From positions 124,001 through 188,000 of the forward strand of contig NZ_CP107007.1 in NCBI RefSeq assembly GCF_025725645.1: a stretch of DNA of 64,000 bases. Direction: 5' to 3'. The position numbers and the translations under genes are program-made. The stretch is from Halomonas sp. GD1P12 (lineage in GTDB: Bacteria > Pseudomonadota > Gammaproteobacteria > Pseudomonadales > Halomonadaceae). Positions 26,050 through 35,312 of the stretch are shown here, one piece after another. Below the pieces are notes generated by a model. It saw nothing but the letters and a program-made list of their open reading frames with translations. It had not been told where the DNA came from and searched no databases. The stretch's first letter is position 1, and every line of letters starts with the position of its first letter.

Positions 26050-27129
26050 GGACGTTTGATTTCGGTAACTCTCTGGTAGCTCTGCCAATGCATTTCCAAG
26101 CTCCCGCCCGGAGAGCCAGGCATCCTCGACACGGCTGCCGCGAAAGCTCTCGCCACATAGCGCAAGGCCCTGTTCACTGTACAAGTATGACTCGTGACCG
26201 GGCGCGCTTGCCTGAGCGTAGCGCCAGCGGTGAGCGCCCAGCTCGACGATGTCGGGCAGCTCAATGTCGCGCGGTAAAAGCGAGCGAAAGGCGGCGTAGA
26301 GCGCGCAGGCGACTTCGCCCGCCGGGCGCTCGAGCATCTGCTCGCTCCAGTCGAGCTGGGCGAGCAGGCTGAGGCTTTCCGGCTGGTGCTCGCGGCCGGG
26401 CTTGGTGTGGTTGCGCGATACCAGTCTGAGCGCTGCGTGGCGCGCGTGCAGCGATTCCCAATGGATGACGCTATCGATCGGCGGCAGCGGCGTCTTGAAC
26501 ACCACGTAACCGGCCCAGCAGCTTCGCTGGGCGCGCGCGCTACACGCTTGTGCCAGCACAGGATCCCACTCGCCGATCAGCGCCTCGGCCTGGGGGGGCG
26601 GAGCGGTGATCACGACCGTATCGAAAGTGCCGAGCGGCTGATGGTGATCAGCACAAAGCGCCCAGCCGCGCTGGCCATCGCCTGGTTTCGTCAGCGCCTG
26701 AACGCGGGTGTCGAAGTGGGTCTTCACGTGTTTAAAACGCGTAAGGCGGTTGGCGAGTTCGCGGGTGATCGCGCTCATGCGTGGAGCGCCTGTATAGCGG
26801 CGCTGGTCGTCATCCAGCCTCGTCCAGCCGGCGTTGCCGGCCTCGAAACTGACGCCGGGCCAGCGGGCGACGACACCCTGGTTTTCGAGGGATTCGATCA
26901 GCTGCAAAAACCGCGCGTCGCGCACGGTAAAGGTCTGGGCGCCCAGATCAAGCGTGGCGCTCGGGCGGCGCTTGCTGGCCATGCGCCCGCCCGGGCCGCG
27001 CGCCTTGTCGAACAGAGTCACGTTGATGCCTCGTTCGGCCATCGTTTGAGCGCAGGCAAGGCCTGATATGCCGGCGCCGATCACGGCAACGCGTTCAGGG
27101 CGAGCGGCTCGGCGCGCTTTTTCGGGCAT
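26044..27129 (-). CDS. NAD(P)/FAD-dependent oxidoreductase, renalase-like amine oxidase family
   Basis: A flavoprotein of 361 residues. The N-terminus carries the dinucleotide-binding motif VAVIGAGISGLACAQTMAERG, followed by the second FAD motif GPGGRMASKR. The C-terminus has the amine-oxidase-type FAD contact region (GLALCGESFRGSRVEDAWLSG). Such proteins are frequently found next to photolyase and MerR genes; their substrate is not established. The ATG at 27129 has GAGG five bases in front. It is divergent from the epimerase gene and its stop lies within the repeats before the MerR-type gene. Confidence 0.88.
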   Translation of the reverse strand: MPEKARRAARPERVAVIGAGISGLACAQTMAERGINVTLFDKARGPGGRMASKRRPSATLDLGAQTFTVRDARFLQLIESLENQGVVARWPGVSFEAGNAGWTRLDDDQRRYTGAPRMSAITRELANRLTRFKHVKTHFDTRVQALTKPGDGQRGWALCADHHQPLGTFDTVVITAPPPQAEALIGEWDPVLAQACSARAQRSCWAGYVVFKTPLPPIDSVIHWESLHARHAALRLVSRNHTKPGREHQPESLSLLAQLDWSEQMLERPAGEVACALYAAFRSLLPRDIELPDIVELGAHRWRYAQASAPGHESYLYSEQGLALCGESFRGSRVEDAWLSGRELGNALAELPESYRNQTSV

Positions 27130-27240
27130 AAATCCTCGCGTGAATGGATGACACTCAATATACTTATCGTAGCATTTTAGTACAGCATTTGTGTAACTAA
27201 CCGTCTGCGGGCTGAGCCTGCGGACGAAAGGAGGTTCTGG
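27130..27240. promoter_or_regulatory. Divergent intergenic region with GTACAGC motif, direct repeat and leader hairpin
   Basis: This 111-bp region serves the divergent oxidoreductase and epimerase genes. It contains AGCATTT twice as a direct repeat with GTACAGC (27180-27186) overlapping the second copy, and GTGTAAC at 27191-27197. The first of these resembles the GTACAAC boxes upstream of the MerR-type gene. A GC-rich hairpin (CGTCTGCGGGC with GCCTGCGGACG, 27202-27226) sits just before the AAAGGAGG ribosome-binding site at 27228-27235. Confidence 0.45.
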
Positions 27241-28149
27241 ATGCGAATACTCGTCACCGGCGGCACGGGCTTTGTCGGCAAGCGTCTGTGTGAAAAGCTG
27301 ATCGACGGCGGCCACCAGGTCGACGTCGTATCGCGCTCGCCCTCTCAGGCGGCTCGCGGGCTACCGCGGGCGTGCAACACCGGCAAGAGCGCGATGGCGT
27401 TCATCGATACCCCGCCGGACGCCATCGTCAATCTGGCCGGCGAGCCAATTGCCGGCAAGCGCTGGAGCGATGCGCAGAAAAAACGCCTGATCAGTTCGCG
27501 GGTCGAGGCCACTACGGCGCTGGTCGAGTTCTGCAAGGCGCTGCAAAAAGCGGACAAGCCGCTGCCTGCGGTGATGGTCAGCGGCTCGGCCATGGGGTAC
27601 TACGGCGATCAGGGCCAAAAGAAGGTGGACGAAGAGACGCCGCCGCACCCTGAATTCGCCCATCGGCTCTGCGCCCAGTGGGAGGCGGCCGCCGAGCCCA
27701 TCAAGGCGCTCGGGGTAAGGCTTGCGATCCTGCGCATTGGCCTGGTGCTCGACGAAGGTGGCGGCACGCTCGCCAAAATGCTGCCGCCATTCAAGCTGGG
27801 CCTGGGCGGGCGTTTCGGCGATGGCCGCCAGTTCATGCCCTGGGTGCACCGGGAAGACCTCGTCGAGGCGATTCTGTACTTGATCAACAAGTCCGGGCTC
27901 GAAGGGCCGTTCAATGCCGGCGCCCCGCACCCGGTCACCAACCGGGAGTTTAGCCAGACCCTGGCGCGGCACCTCAACCGCCCGGCGATCTTTCCGGTGC
28001 CCGCCTTCGTACTGAAGGCGGGGCTTGGAGAGATGTCGCGGCTGTTGCTGACCGGGGCGGACATGCGCCCGGAGCGCCTGCACGCGGCGGGCTTCAACTT
28101 CGGCTACCCGACCCTCGACAAGGCGCTGGCCGATATCCTCGACGACTGA
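27241..28149 (+). CDS. NAD(P)-dependent epimerase-like protein of the YfcH (TIGR01777) family
   Basis: A 302-residue short-chain dehydrogenase-fold protein. The N-terminus has the cofactor motif ILVTGGTGFVGKRL, and the family segments VNLAGEPIAGKRWSDAQKK and SGSAMGYYGDQG, then QFMPWVHREDLVEAI and FNAGAPHPVTNREF, are all as in E. coli YfcH. The biochemical reaction of this family is not known. A strong ribosome-binding site precedes the ATG. The divergent arrangement with a photolyase-linked flavoprotein suggests shared regulation. Confidence 0.9.
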   Translation: MRILVTGGTGFVGKRLCEKLIDGGHQVDVVSRSPSQAARGLPRACNTGKSAMAFIDTPPDAIVNLAGEPIAGKRWSDAQKKRLISSRVEATTALVEFCKALQKADKPLPAVMVSGSAMGYYGDQGQKKVDEETPPHPEFAHRLCAQWEAAAEPIKALGVRLAILRIGLVLDEGGGTLAKMLPPFKLGLGGRFGDGRQFMPWVHREDLVEAILYLINKSGLEGPFNAGAPHPVTNREFSQTLARHLNRPAIFPVPAFVLKAGLGEMSRLLLTGADMRPERLHAAGFNFGYPTLDKALADILDD

Positions 28150-28184
28150 CCGCACCACGCACGGTGAGGTCTGCCCGGCGCCGA

Positions 28185-31124
28185 TCAGGCGTTGGGGTCG
28201 ACGGTGATCACCACCCGCACCGCGTCCAGACGCAGCCGGGTGGCGTCGATCGCTTCCATCAGCGCGTCGCGCTCGCGCTCAAGTGCCGCTAGCTCTTCGT
28301 CGCGCACCGCCGGGTTGTGCTGAGAGAGCGAGCGCAGCCGGTCGAGTTCGCCGTCCAATTGGGCGCGCATCTTCTCGCGCGCCTGCTCTAAAAGTCCCGG
28401 CAGCGCTTTTTCCGCCTCCGCTTCGCCCTGGCTCAACAGCGTGCGCAGCTCACTCACCCGGCTCTTGATCAGGTCGCGGGCCATCGACTTGTTGACCTTC
28501 TGGACGTTCTTCGAGAGCCCGGTGAAGGAGATGTTGGCGGTCAGGTTGGCGCCGGATTCGTCCATCAGTACGCGCACCGCCGTGGGCGGCAAAAAGCGAT
28601 TGAGGTGCAGCGCCTTCGGCGCTGGGCAGTGGGTGCAGAACACCAGCTCCGCCATCAGCCGCCCGCTGGGGATGGCGGGGTGGCGCAGCAGCGCAAGCGC
28701 GGTGTTGCCCATGGTGCCGTCGATCACCCGGCCCATCATTTCGCGCACCAGCGGGTGCTCCCAGCCAAGCCGGTGCACGTCGTCGCGGGCCAGCGCTACG
28801 TCGCGCCGGTAGGTGGCGGAAAACCCTTCCTCGCCTTTCACCAGTCCCGGCAGGCCGTCGAGCATGTGCGAGCCTGGCGCCAGATAAAGCAGGTCGTTGC
28901 CGATCTCCTGGCTGTCGACGCCGAACACGTCCAGCGCCCGTTCGACATAGCGCGGCAGGGCAGTATCCTCGTCGAGCTCGCGCACCGCCTCGACCACCTG
29001 CTCGGCGCGCTCCGGGCGGCAGGCGTTGAGCTCCAGCAGGCGGTTACGCCCGGCTTCGCGCTCGGCCATCTTCTCGGTGAAGAAGGCGCGTGTGTCAGCG
29101 ATGATCTCGTCGAGCGCCTCGTCGTCCAGAAGCGCATCGGCCAGCGCATCGCCGAAGGTCTCGAACAGCTCGCTGCCGACGCCGTGGGGGGCAGCGAAGG
29201 CACTCATGCCTTCGTGGTACCAGCGTAAAAGCCGCTCGCCGGGCGAGGCGCTGAAGGCGGGCACGTGCAGCTCGATGGCGTGGCGCTGGCCGATCCGGTC
29301 GAGGCGCCCGATACGCTGTTCGAGCTGATCCGGATGCTGGGGCATGTCGAACATCACCAGATGCCGGCAGAACTGGAAGTTACGCCCCTCGGAGCCGATC
29401 TCCGAGCACACCAGCACCTGGCAGCCCTCTTCCTCGTCGGCGAAGGCCGCCGCGGCGCGGTCGCGCTCGATCAGTGAGAGATCCTCGTGGAACACCGGCG
29501 CCTGATAGCCGCCGAGCACGCGCAGCGCCTCGGAAAGGCCTTCGGCGGTTTCGCGGTGGTGCGCGATCACCAGCACCTTGTCCCCGGCCAGGCCTTCCTC
29601 GCTGGTGTCGGCGAGCTTCTCGAGCAGCCAGTTCACCCGCGGGTCGATCTGCCACCAGGGCTCGCCATTGAGCGGGTCATCGGAGAGCGCGCGGTAGGTG
29701 GCGTCCGGGTAGATCAGCACGTCCGGGTGATCCATGCCGGTTTCGATCAGAAGCTCGTCGAAGTAGTCCTCGTCGCGCTCGACCCGGCGCAGCACGCGCC
29801 GGTAGGCCGAGGGCAACTCCAGCGTGCTCTGGTGCAGACGCCGCTCGGGAAAGCCGCCCACGTGGCGGCGGCTGTTGCGAAACATCACCCGGCCGGTGCC
29901 GTGACGGTCGAGCAGCGCGTCGCGAAGCTTCGTTTTGGCCTCTGCCTTGGCGTCGTCGCTTTCGCTTTCGCGGCACAATGTGTCCAGCAGCGCCTGGCCG
30001 TCGGCGTCATCGACCACCGCCGCCACCCGCTCGCGCTCGGAAGGCAGGGCGTCGAGCGCCTCGATGGCACCGGCCACCTCGACGTAGTGCGCCTCCTCCT
30101 GCTTGAAGCGCGCGATATCGTGGTAGCGCTCCGGGTCCAACAGGCGCAGGCGAGCAAAGTGGCTCTCCAGGCCCATCTGCTCCGGGGTGGCGGTCAACAG
30201 CAGAAGGCCGGGAATCTGGCCGGCGAGCTGCTCGACGCAGCGATAGCCCGGGCCGCTTTCGCCGTCGGCGTGCCAGTCGAGGTGGTGCGCTTCGTCGACG
30301 ATCAACAGATCGAAGTCGCTCTCAAGCGCTTGGGCCTGGCGCGCCTCGTTGGCGAATAGCCACCCCTGGCTTGCCAGAATCAGCTGGGCGCTCTCGAACG
30401 GGTTGGCGCCGGCTTGAGCTTGGCTCTGGGTTTCGTCGAGCAGCGTGACGCTGAGCGAGAAGCGGCGCAGAAGCTCCACCAGCCACTGGTGGGTGAGGCT
30501 ATCCGGCACCAGCACCAGCGCGCGGGAAACGCGCCCGGCCAGCAATAGCCGGTGCAGAATCAATCCGGCTTCGATGGTCTTGCCAAGGCCCACCTCGTCG
30601 GCGAGCAGTACCCGAGGGGCGTGGCGGCGCGCGACTTCGTCGGCGATATAGAGCTGGTGAGGGATCAGGTCGATGCGCGGGCCGCTAAAGCCGAGGGCTT
30701 CGTGCTGCTCGATACGCTGATGGTGGTGCAGCGTGCGAAAGCGCAGGTCGAACCAGTCGTTGCGATCCACCTGGCCGGTCAAGAGACGGTCGCGGGCCTG
30801 GTTGAATTGCATGGTGTCGGCCAGGCGCGTTTCGGGAAGCTCGCGGGCGACGCCGTCGTCGTCCAGGCCCTGGTAAATGATCAACCCCTGGCGCTCGCTG
30901 CTTTCGCTGACGGTGATCTGCCAGCCATCGGCGGCGATCACCCGGTCACCGCTACCGAATACCACCCGGGTCAGCGGCGCCTGACGGGTGTTGTAGGTGC
31001 GGGTTTCCTGACTGGCACTGAACAAGATGGTCACGCTGCGGGCGTCGCAGTTGAGTACGGTGCCCAGCCCAAGCTCGGCCTCACCGTCGCTGATAAAGCG
31101 CTGGCCGGGGGTAAAATCGCTCAT
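28185..31124 (-). CDS. rapA: RapA, RNA polymerase-recycling Swi2/Snf2 ATPase
   Basis: RapA binds RNA polymerase and uses ATP to help release stalled polymerase after transcription. The protein has 979 residues (E. coli 968). An N-terminal Tudor-like pair (1-110) is followed by the ATPase core with Walker A LADEVGLGKTIEAGLIL, the motif II DEAHHLDW, and in the second lobe the Snf2 motif QRIGRLDRIGQ. The long C-terminal domain ends with a helical region. Translation starts with ATG behind TTGAGG. It is a single gene convergent with the epimerase gene. Confidence 0.96.
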   Translation of the reverse strand: MSDFTPGQRFISDGEAELGLGTVLNCDARSVTILFSASQETRTYNTRQAPLTRVVFGSGDRVIAADGWQITVSESSERQGLIIYQGLDDDGVARELPETRLADTMQFNQARDRLLTGQVDRNDWFDLRFRTLHHHQRIEQHEALGFSGPRIDLIPHQLYIADEVARRHAPRVLLADEVGLGKTIEAGLILHRLLLAGRVSRALVLVPDSLTHQWLVELLRRFSLSVTLLDETQSQAQAGANPFESAQLILASQGWLFANEARQAQALESDFDLLIVDEAHHLDWHADGESGPGYRCVEQLAGQIPGLLLLTATPEQMGLESHFARLRLLDPERYHDIARFKQEEAHYVEVAGAIEALDALPSERERVAAVVDDADGQALLDTLCRESESDDAKAEAKTKLRDALLDRHGTGRVMFRNSRRHVGGFPERRLHQSTLELPSAYRRVLRRVERDEDYFDELLIETGMDHPDVLIYPDATYRALSDDPLNGEPWWQIDPRVNWLLEKLADTSEEGLAGDKVLVIAHHRETAEGLSEALRVLGGYQAPVFHEDLSLIERDRAAAAFADEEEGCQVLVCSEIGSEGRNFQFCRHLVMFDMPQHPDQLEQRIGRLDRIGQRHAIELHVPAFSASPGERLLRWYHEGMSAFAAPHGVGSELFETFGDALADALLDDEALDEIIADTRAFFTEKMAEREAGRNRLLELNACRPERAEQVVEAVRELDEDTALPRYVERALDVFGVDSQEIGNDLLYLAPGSHMLDGLPGLVKGEEGFSATYRRDVALARDDVHRLGWEHPLVREMMGRVIDGTMGNTALALLRHPAIPSGRLMAELVFCTHCPAPKALHLNRFLPPTAVRVLMDESGANLTANISFTGLSKNVQKVNKSMARDLIKSRVSELRTLLSQGEAEAEKALPGLLEQAREKMRAQLDGELDRLRSLSQHNPAVRDEELAALERERDALMEAIDATRLRLDAVRVVITVDPNA

Positions 31125-31228
31125 GATGCCTCAAGGAAGTTCAAAACGGGGCGAGCCGCCTGCGTTCAGGCGGCGATAGGGCGGGGGATTCTAACGCAAA
31201 GGCGGGGCGGTATTAAGCGCCGAGTCGC

Positions 31229-32032
31229 TTAATTATCGAGCCAGCGGTCGAGCTCGGCGCGGGTCAGCTCGCCAACGTGGACTTCCTGAGTGCGGCCATC
31301 GGCGTCGAACAGCACGGTGGTGGGCAGACCCGGGGCTTCGAAACGCGCCATCAGCGTTTGGCTCGGGTCGCGCAGCGCCACCTCGAAGGAGAGCGCCTGC
31401 TCGTCGAGATAGCGCACCACCGGCAGCAGATCCTCGCCCTGATTGACGATGACGACGCTCACTCCCTCCAGGCCGTCGGCCTGCTCGAGAAGCGGCATTT
31501 CGCGCCGGCACGGCGGGCACCAGGTCGCCCATAGATTGACGATCAGCCGGTCGCCGCGCGCGGCCAGGTCCGGCAGGTAAACCGGTTCGCCGTCGAGGTT
31601 TTCAAGCGTCACCTCGGGTAGCGCGCTCACTGCAAAGCGCTGCTCGTCCACGCTCACCATGACCGCCACCAGCCAGAGCGCCGAGCTGAGAATCAGCAGG
31701 ATGACGGCGATGCCTAGCGCCTTGAGGCTGTTGCGCAGCGACCAGGCGCACCACAAGAGCCCGGCCAGAAAACCGCCCAGCGGGTGATAGCCCGGCTGCC
31801 AGAGTTTGAGCGCCTCGAGCGGGGCCGCCATGAAGCTTTCGATATTGAGCAGCACGTAGCCCACCCGCGCGCCCACCAGCCAGCAAAGGATTAGCCCGCT
31901 GAACCAGCGGCTTTTTTGTCGCGCATTAAGCGGCAGACAGTAGCGGCTCGTCAGCAGCAGCAGAAGGGCGGCGCCCAGGGCGAACAGGCGAGGCAGCGAA
32001 AGAAGGAGCGGGCCGAGGGCAATCGCGTTCAT
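31229..32032 (-). CDS. Membrane-anchored TlpA-type thioredoxin with an Lgt-like N-terminal fragment
   Basis: The C-terminal half (about 135-267) is a periplasmic thioredoxin fold with C172-x-x-C175 in NLWATWCPPCRREMP and the cis-proline motif GLPTTVLFD; it should reduce or transfer disulfides. The N-terminal half has three to four membrane segments (about 8-28, 43-62, 83-99, 103-127). Its part ARVGYVLLNIESFMAAPLEA plus a GGFLAG loop resembles the first half of prolipoprotein diacylglyceryl transferase (Lgt), while the catalytic second half of Lgt is missing. I infer a fusion in which the Lgt piece serves as a membrane anchor. The divergent gene is a small membrane protein. Confidence 0.82.
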   Translation of the reverse strand: MNAIALGPLLLSLPRLFALGAALLLLLTSRYCLPLNARQKSRWFSGLILCWLVGARVGYVLLNIESFMAAPLEALKLWQPGYHPLGGFLAGLLWCAWSLRNSLKALGIAVILLILSSALWLVAVMVSVDEQRFAVSALPEVTLENLDGEPVYLPDLAARGDRLIVNLWATWCPPCRREMPLLEQADGLEGVSVVIVNQGEDLLPVVRYLDEQALSFEVALRDPSQTLMARFEAPGLPTTVLFDADGRTQEVHVGELTRAELDRWLDN

Positions 32033-32098
32033 GGTTTTCCCGTTGAGCAGTTACACTGGGGCACCATATCATGCACGCCACTGTTTACGGAGAACTCC

Positions 32099-32347
32099 AT
32101 GTACCCGTCCGGCATCGACGTACTGCGGGCGCTGGCGATCGGCTCCCAGGCGCTGGGGCTTACGCTGATCATCGCGCTGGAAACCGTCATGGGCAACGCC
32201 GCCCGCCCCTGGCAAGGCGTGGTGCTGGCTTTCATGCTCGTTTCCGCGCTGTTAATTGCGCTGGCCAGGCTCTACCGGCGCAACCGCCAGCGTAAAGAGG
32301 CGGATGCGCGCCGCGCGCGCCTGGAGGCGGGCACTGACGATGGCTAG
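32099..32347 (+). CDS. Small hypothetical membrane protein
   Basis: An 82-residue protein with two hydrophobic helices (about 8-28 and 36-55) and a highly charged Arg-rich tail, so both termini are probably cytoplasmic. I do not recognise a family. The ATG at 32099 has a CGGAGAA ribosome-binding site. Its last codons overlap the start of the phospholipase D-type gene by 8 bp, which suggests co-translation. The frame extends upstream, but that part covers the divergent promoter region. Confidence 0.7.
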   Translation: MYPSGIDVLRALAIGSQALGLTLIIALETVMGNAARPWQGVVLAFMLVSALLIALARLYRRNRQRKEADARRARLEAGTDDG

Positions 32348-33887
32348 CCGCCGGCCGTGGCTGGCCGCGCTTTTGGTGGCGGCGCTGACGCTTGCCGGCT
32401 GCGTCGACGAGGACGTTCCCCGCGAGGCGCAGGTAGCGGTCGAGCGCGCCCAGGCCGAGGATACCTGGCTTGGCGAGCGGGTCGCCCACGCGCTAAAGGG
32501 GCAGAGCGCGCCGGACGGCTTTGCGCTTCTGGCCAACGGCCAGCAGGCGTTCGAGACCCGGGTGGAACTCATCCACCGCGCCGAGCGCTCGCTGGATATC
32601 CAGACCTATCTGTTCGGCGACGGCCAGACCACGCGGCTGATCATGGAAGAGCTGATCGAGGCCGCCGAGCGCGGCGTTCGGGTGCGCCTGCTGCTCGACG
32701 ACATGGGGGCGATCGGCCAGGGCGAGCGGCTGGCCGCGCTTTCGAGCCATCCTCGTATCGAGGTGCGGGTGTTCAACCCGGTGGCCTTCGGCCGCGGCCA
32801 TCTCGCCACTCGGGTGCTGGCCTCGTTCACCGCGCCCAAAACCCAGCACCGGCGCATGCACAACAAGCTCTGGATCGCCGACAACACCGTGGGCATCGTC
32901 GGCGGGCGCAACCTGGGCGACGAATACTTCGACGCCAACGAGTCGCTCAACTTCGCCGATCTGGACCTGGTCACGATCGGCCAGGTGGTGCCCGAGCTTT
33001 CGCAAAGCTTCGACGACTACTGGAATCACGCTCTCGCCCAGCCGATTGCCCGCTACCATTCGGTTGAGGCGAGCGCCTGGCAGCCCTTCGCCGATGAGCT
33101 CGACCGCTGGCTCGACGACAACGCCGAGGCCGACTACCTCGTCCGGCTGCGCGAGTCGCCTTCCGAGGCGCCGCCCTGGCGCACGCTTTTCTGGGGCAGC
33201 GCCCAGGCGTTCTGGGACAGCCCGGACAAGATCCACTCCGACGGCGCGCCCCACTGGCAGGCAACGCTCTTGGGCGAGCTTTTGCGCCACGCCGAAAGCC
33301 GCGAACGGCTGGTGATGATCTCGGCCTATTTCGTGCCCACGCGAGCCGGCGTCGAGCGGCTGGAGGCGCTGGCAGGCCAGGGCGTGGCCATCGACATTAT
33401 CACCAATTCGCTTGCGTCCACGGATGCCGCCGTGGTGCACGGCGCTTACATGCCCTGGCGGGCGCGGCTCATCGAGAGCGGCGTGCGCCTTTTCGAGCTG
33501 CGCCCGGAGCAGGAGGCGAGCGGCAATGCCACCGCGGAGGAGATGCGCGTACCCGGCGCCTCCGCCTCGGCGCTGCACATCAAGGCGCTGGGTTTCGATG
33601 ATCAGGTGTTTATCGGCTCGTTCAACGTCGACCCCCGCTCGGTGTTCTGGAATACCGAGGTGGGCGTGCTGGTCGAAAGCGACGGGCTACGAGAGGCTTT
33701 CGACGAACTGGTCGAGATTGGGCAGCAGCCAACGATCAGCTACCGCGTCACCCTCGAGGATGGCGCGCTGGGGTGGGCGTACGAGCACGAAGGCGAACGC
33801 CGGCGCGCTGTGGAGGAGCCCGGCAGTTGGTGGCGCCACGCCAACGCCTGGTTCAGTCGAACCTTCCATCTGGAACCCTTGCTGTAG
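32340..33887 (+). CDS. Phospholipase D-family lipoprotein (cardiolipin synthase-like)
   Basis: A 515-residue protein with a lipoprotein signal (hydrophobic stretch ending in the lipobox LAGC at about 17-20), so it is expected to be anchored at the periplasmic face. It has two HKD motifs: H174, K176 and D181 in HNKLWIAD, and H413, K415 and D420 in HIKALGFD, each followed by a GGRN or GSFN pattern. This is the PLD superfamily of cardiolipin synthases ClsB/ClsC and related phosphatidyl transferases. The lipobox is unusual for canonical Cls. The exact substrate cannot be told. Confidence 0.88.
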   Translation: MASRRPWLAALLVAALTLAGCVDEDVPREAQVAVERAQAEDTWLGERVAHALKGQSAPDGFALLANGQQAFETRVELIHRAERSLDIQTYLFGDGQTTRLIMEELIEAAERGVRVRLLLDDMGAIGQGERLAALSSHPRIEVRVFNPVAFGRGHLATRVLASFTAPKTQHRRMHNKLWIADNTVGIVGGRNLGDEYFDANESLNFADLDLVTIGQVVPELSQSFDDYWNHALAQPIARYHSVEASAWQPFADELDRWLDDNAEADYLVRLRESPSEAPPWRTLFWGSAQAFWDSPDKIHSDGAPHWQATLLGELLRHAESRERLVMISAYFVPTRAGVERLEALAGQGVAIDIITNSLASTDAAVVHGAYMPWRARLIESGVRLFELRPEQEASGNATAEEMRVPGASASALHIKALGFDDQVFIGSFNVDPRSVFWNTEVGVLVESDGLREAFDELVEIGQQPTISYRVTLEDGALGWAYEHEGERRRAVEEPGSWWRHANAWFSRTFHLEPLL

Positions 33888-34028
33888 CGCCAGCGCCTAT
33901 ACATGCGCCAGGCCCGCGCCGTTAAGAAGCGTTAGAAAAGGAGCTTGTATTTTCGACCCGGCGGTTTCAAATTGATACCAGCGCGAGCGACAGCCTGCGC
34001 GATTCAAATACCGGGAGCGACGAATAAC

Positions 34029-35237
34029 ATGATCAAAAAACGCACACTCGCCGCCGCTATCGCGGCGTCCTCTCTTGCCTTGACCGCCACCGCTCAGGCC
34101 GAGGTCAAAATCGGCTTTCTGGGCGGTTTCACCGGCGGTATCGAAAGCCTGACGCCGCCGATCTTCGAAGGCGCACAGCTGGCCGTGGCCCAGATCAACG
34201 AGCAGGGCGGCATTCTGGATGGCGAAACGCTTTCAATGCCGTCCGGCGATACCACCTGTTCTGACGCCTCGGCGGCCTCCAACGCCGCCGACCGCATGGT
34301 CAACTCCGAAAACGTCACGGCGATCGTCGGCGCGCTTTGCACCGGCGCGACCATCGCCGCGGCCAACAACGCCGCGATCCCGGGTGGGGTGGTGATGGTC
34401 TCGCCGGCCTCAACGGCGCCGGCGGTCACCGAGCTCGACGACAACGATCTGGTGTTCCGTACCGTGCCCTCGGACGCCTTCCAGGGTGAAATGCTCGCCA
34501 AGCTGCTGCTCGACAAGGGCATCGACGTGGTCGCGGTCACCTTCGTCAACAACGACTACGGCCAGGGGCTGTCCGACGCCTTCAGCACGGCGTTCGAAGC
34601 TGGCGGCGGCGAGATTACCGACAACCTCGCCCACGAAGACAACCGCGCCGACTACCGCTCTGAGCTCGGTGCGCTTTCCGCCGGCGGCGCCGACACGCTG
34701 GTCGTGCTGGCCTATGCCGATACCTCGGGCCAGACCGTACTGCGCCAGGCGTATGAAAGCGGCATGTTTACCCAGTACGTGGGCGCCGACGGCATGGTCG
34801 GCGATAGTCTGGTGGAAGCGATCGGTGCCGACGTGCTGGATGGCATGATCGCCACGCGCCCGGGCAGCCCGGATCTACCCGGCACCGAGATCTTCGAGAG
34901 CGCCGCTAATGATGCTGGCTTCGACCCCAGCGCCGTATTTGCCGCCCAGGCCTATGACGCCGCCTTCCTGCTGGCGCTGGCCATCGAGCAGAACGGCAGC
35001 GCCGAGCGCGAGGGGTTGAGTGATGCGCTGCGCAGCGTCTCGAGCGCCCCCGGCGAGGTCATCCTGCCCGGCGAGTGGGAGAAGGCCGTGGAGCTGATCG
35101 CCGCGGGCACCGAGATCAACTACGAAGGCGCCTCCGGCTCGCACGAGTTCGACGATAACGGCGACGTCCCTGGCGTGGTGGTCGAAATGGCGGTGGAAGA
35201 CGGCAGCTTCGTGACCAAGGGTCAGCTCGACTTGTAA
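34029..35237 (+). CDS. Periplasmic substrate-binding protein of a branched-chain amino acid type ABC transporter
   Basis: A 402-residue secreted binding protein: a signal peptide (KKRTLAAAIAASSLALTATAQA, cleaved before EVKIGFLGG) and a two-lobed type I periplasmic binding fold of the Leu/Ile/Val family, with the typical GFTGGIES start and the interlobe stretch FVNNDYGQGLSDAF. It lies convergent to the livMHFG genes, which encode the matching permease and ATPases, so it probably supplies that importer. The true ligand may be a branched-chain or another amino acid, or a different small molecule. The ATG at 34029 is chosen because it starts the signal peptide. Confidence 0.9.
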   Translation: MIKKRTLAAAIAASSLALTATAQAEVKIGFLGGFTGGIESLTPPIFEGAQLAVAQINEQGGILDGETLSMPSGDTTCSDASAASNAADRMVNSENVTAIVGALCTGATIAAANNAAIPGGVVMVSPASTAPAVTELDDNDLVFRTVPSDAFQGEMLAKLLLDKGIDVVAVTFVNNDYGQGLSDAFSTAFEAGGGEITDNLAHEDNRADYRSELGALSAGGADTLVVLAYADTSGQTVLRQAYESGMFTQYVGADGMVGDSLVEAIGADVLDGMIATRPGSPDLPGTEIFESAANDAGFDPSAVFAAQAYDAAFLLALAIEQNGSAEREGLSDALRSVSSAPGEVILPGEWEKAVELIAAGTEINYEGASGSHEFDDNGDVPGVVVEMAVEDGSFVTKGQLDL

Positions 35238-35262
35238 GCCGCAAAGCGTGGAAGCCTTGTAA

Positions 35263-35297
35263 AAAAACGCCCCGGGCCGAAAGCCCGGGGCGTTTTT
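35263..35297. terminator. Bidirectional rho-independent terminator
   Basis: A perfect 15-bp inverted repeat (AAAAACGCCCCGGGC and its complement) with a short loop has a T-run on both strands. It ends the binding-protein transcript and also the convergent livGFHM transcript. Confidence 0.93.
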
Positions 35298-35312
35298 CGT
35301 AGTGGCCGGTGC

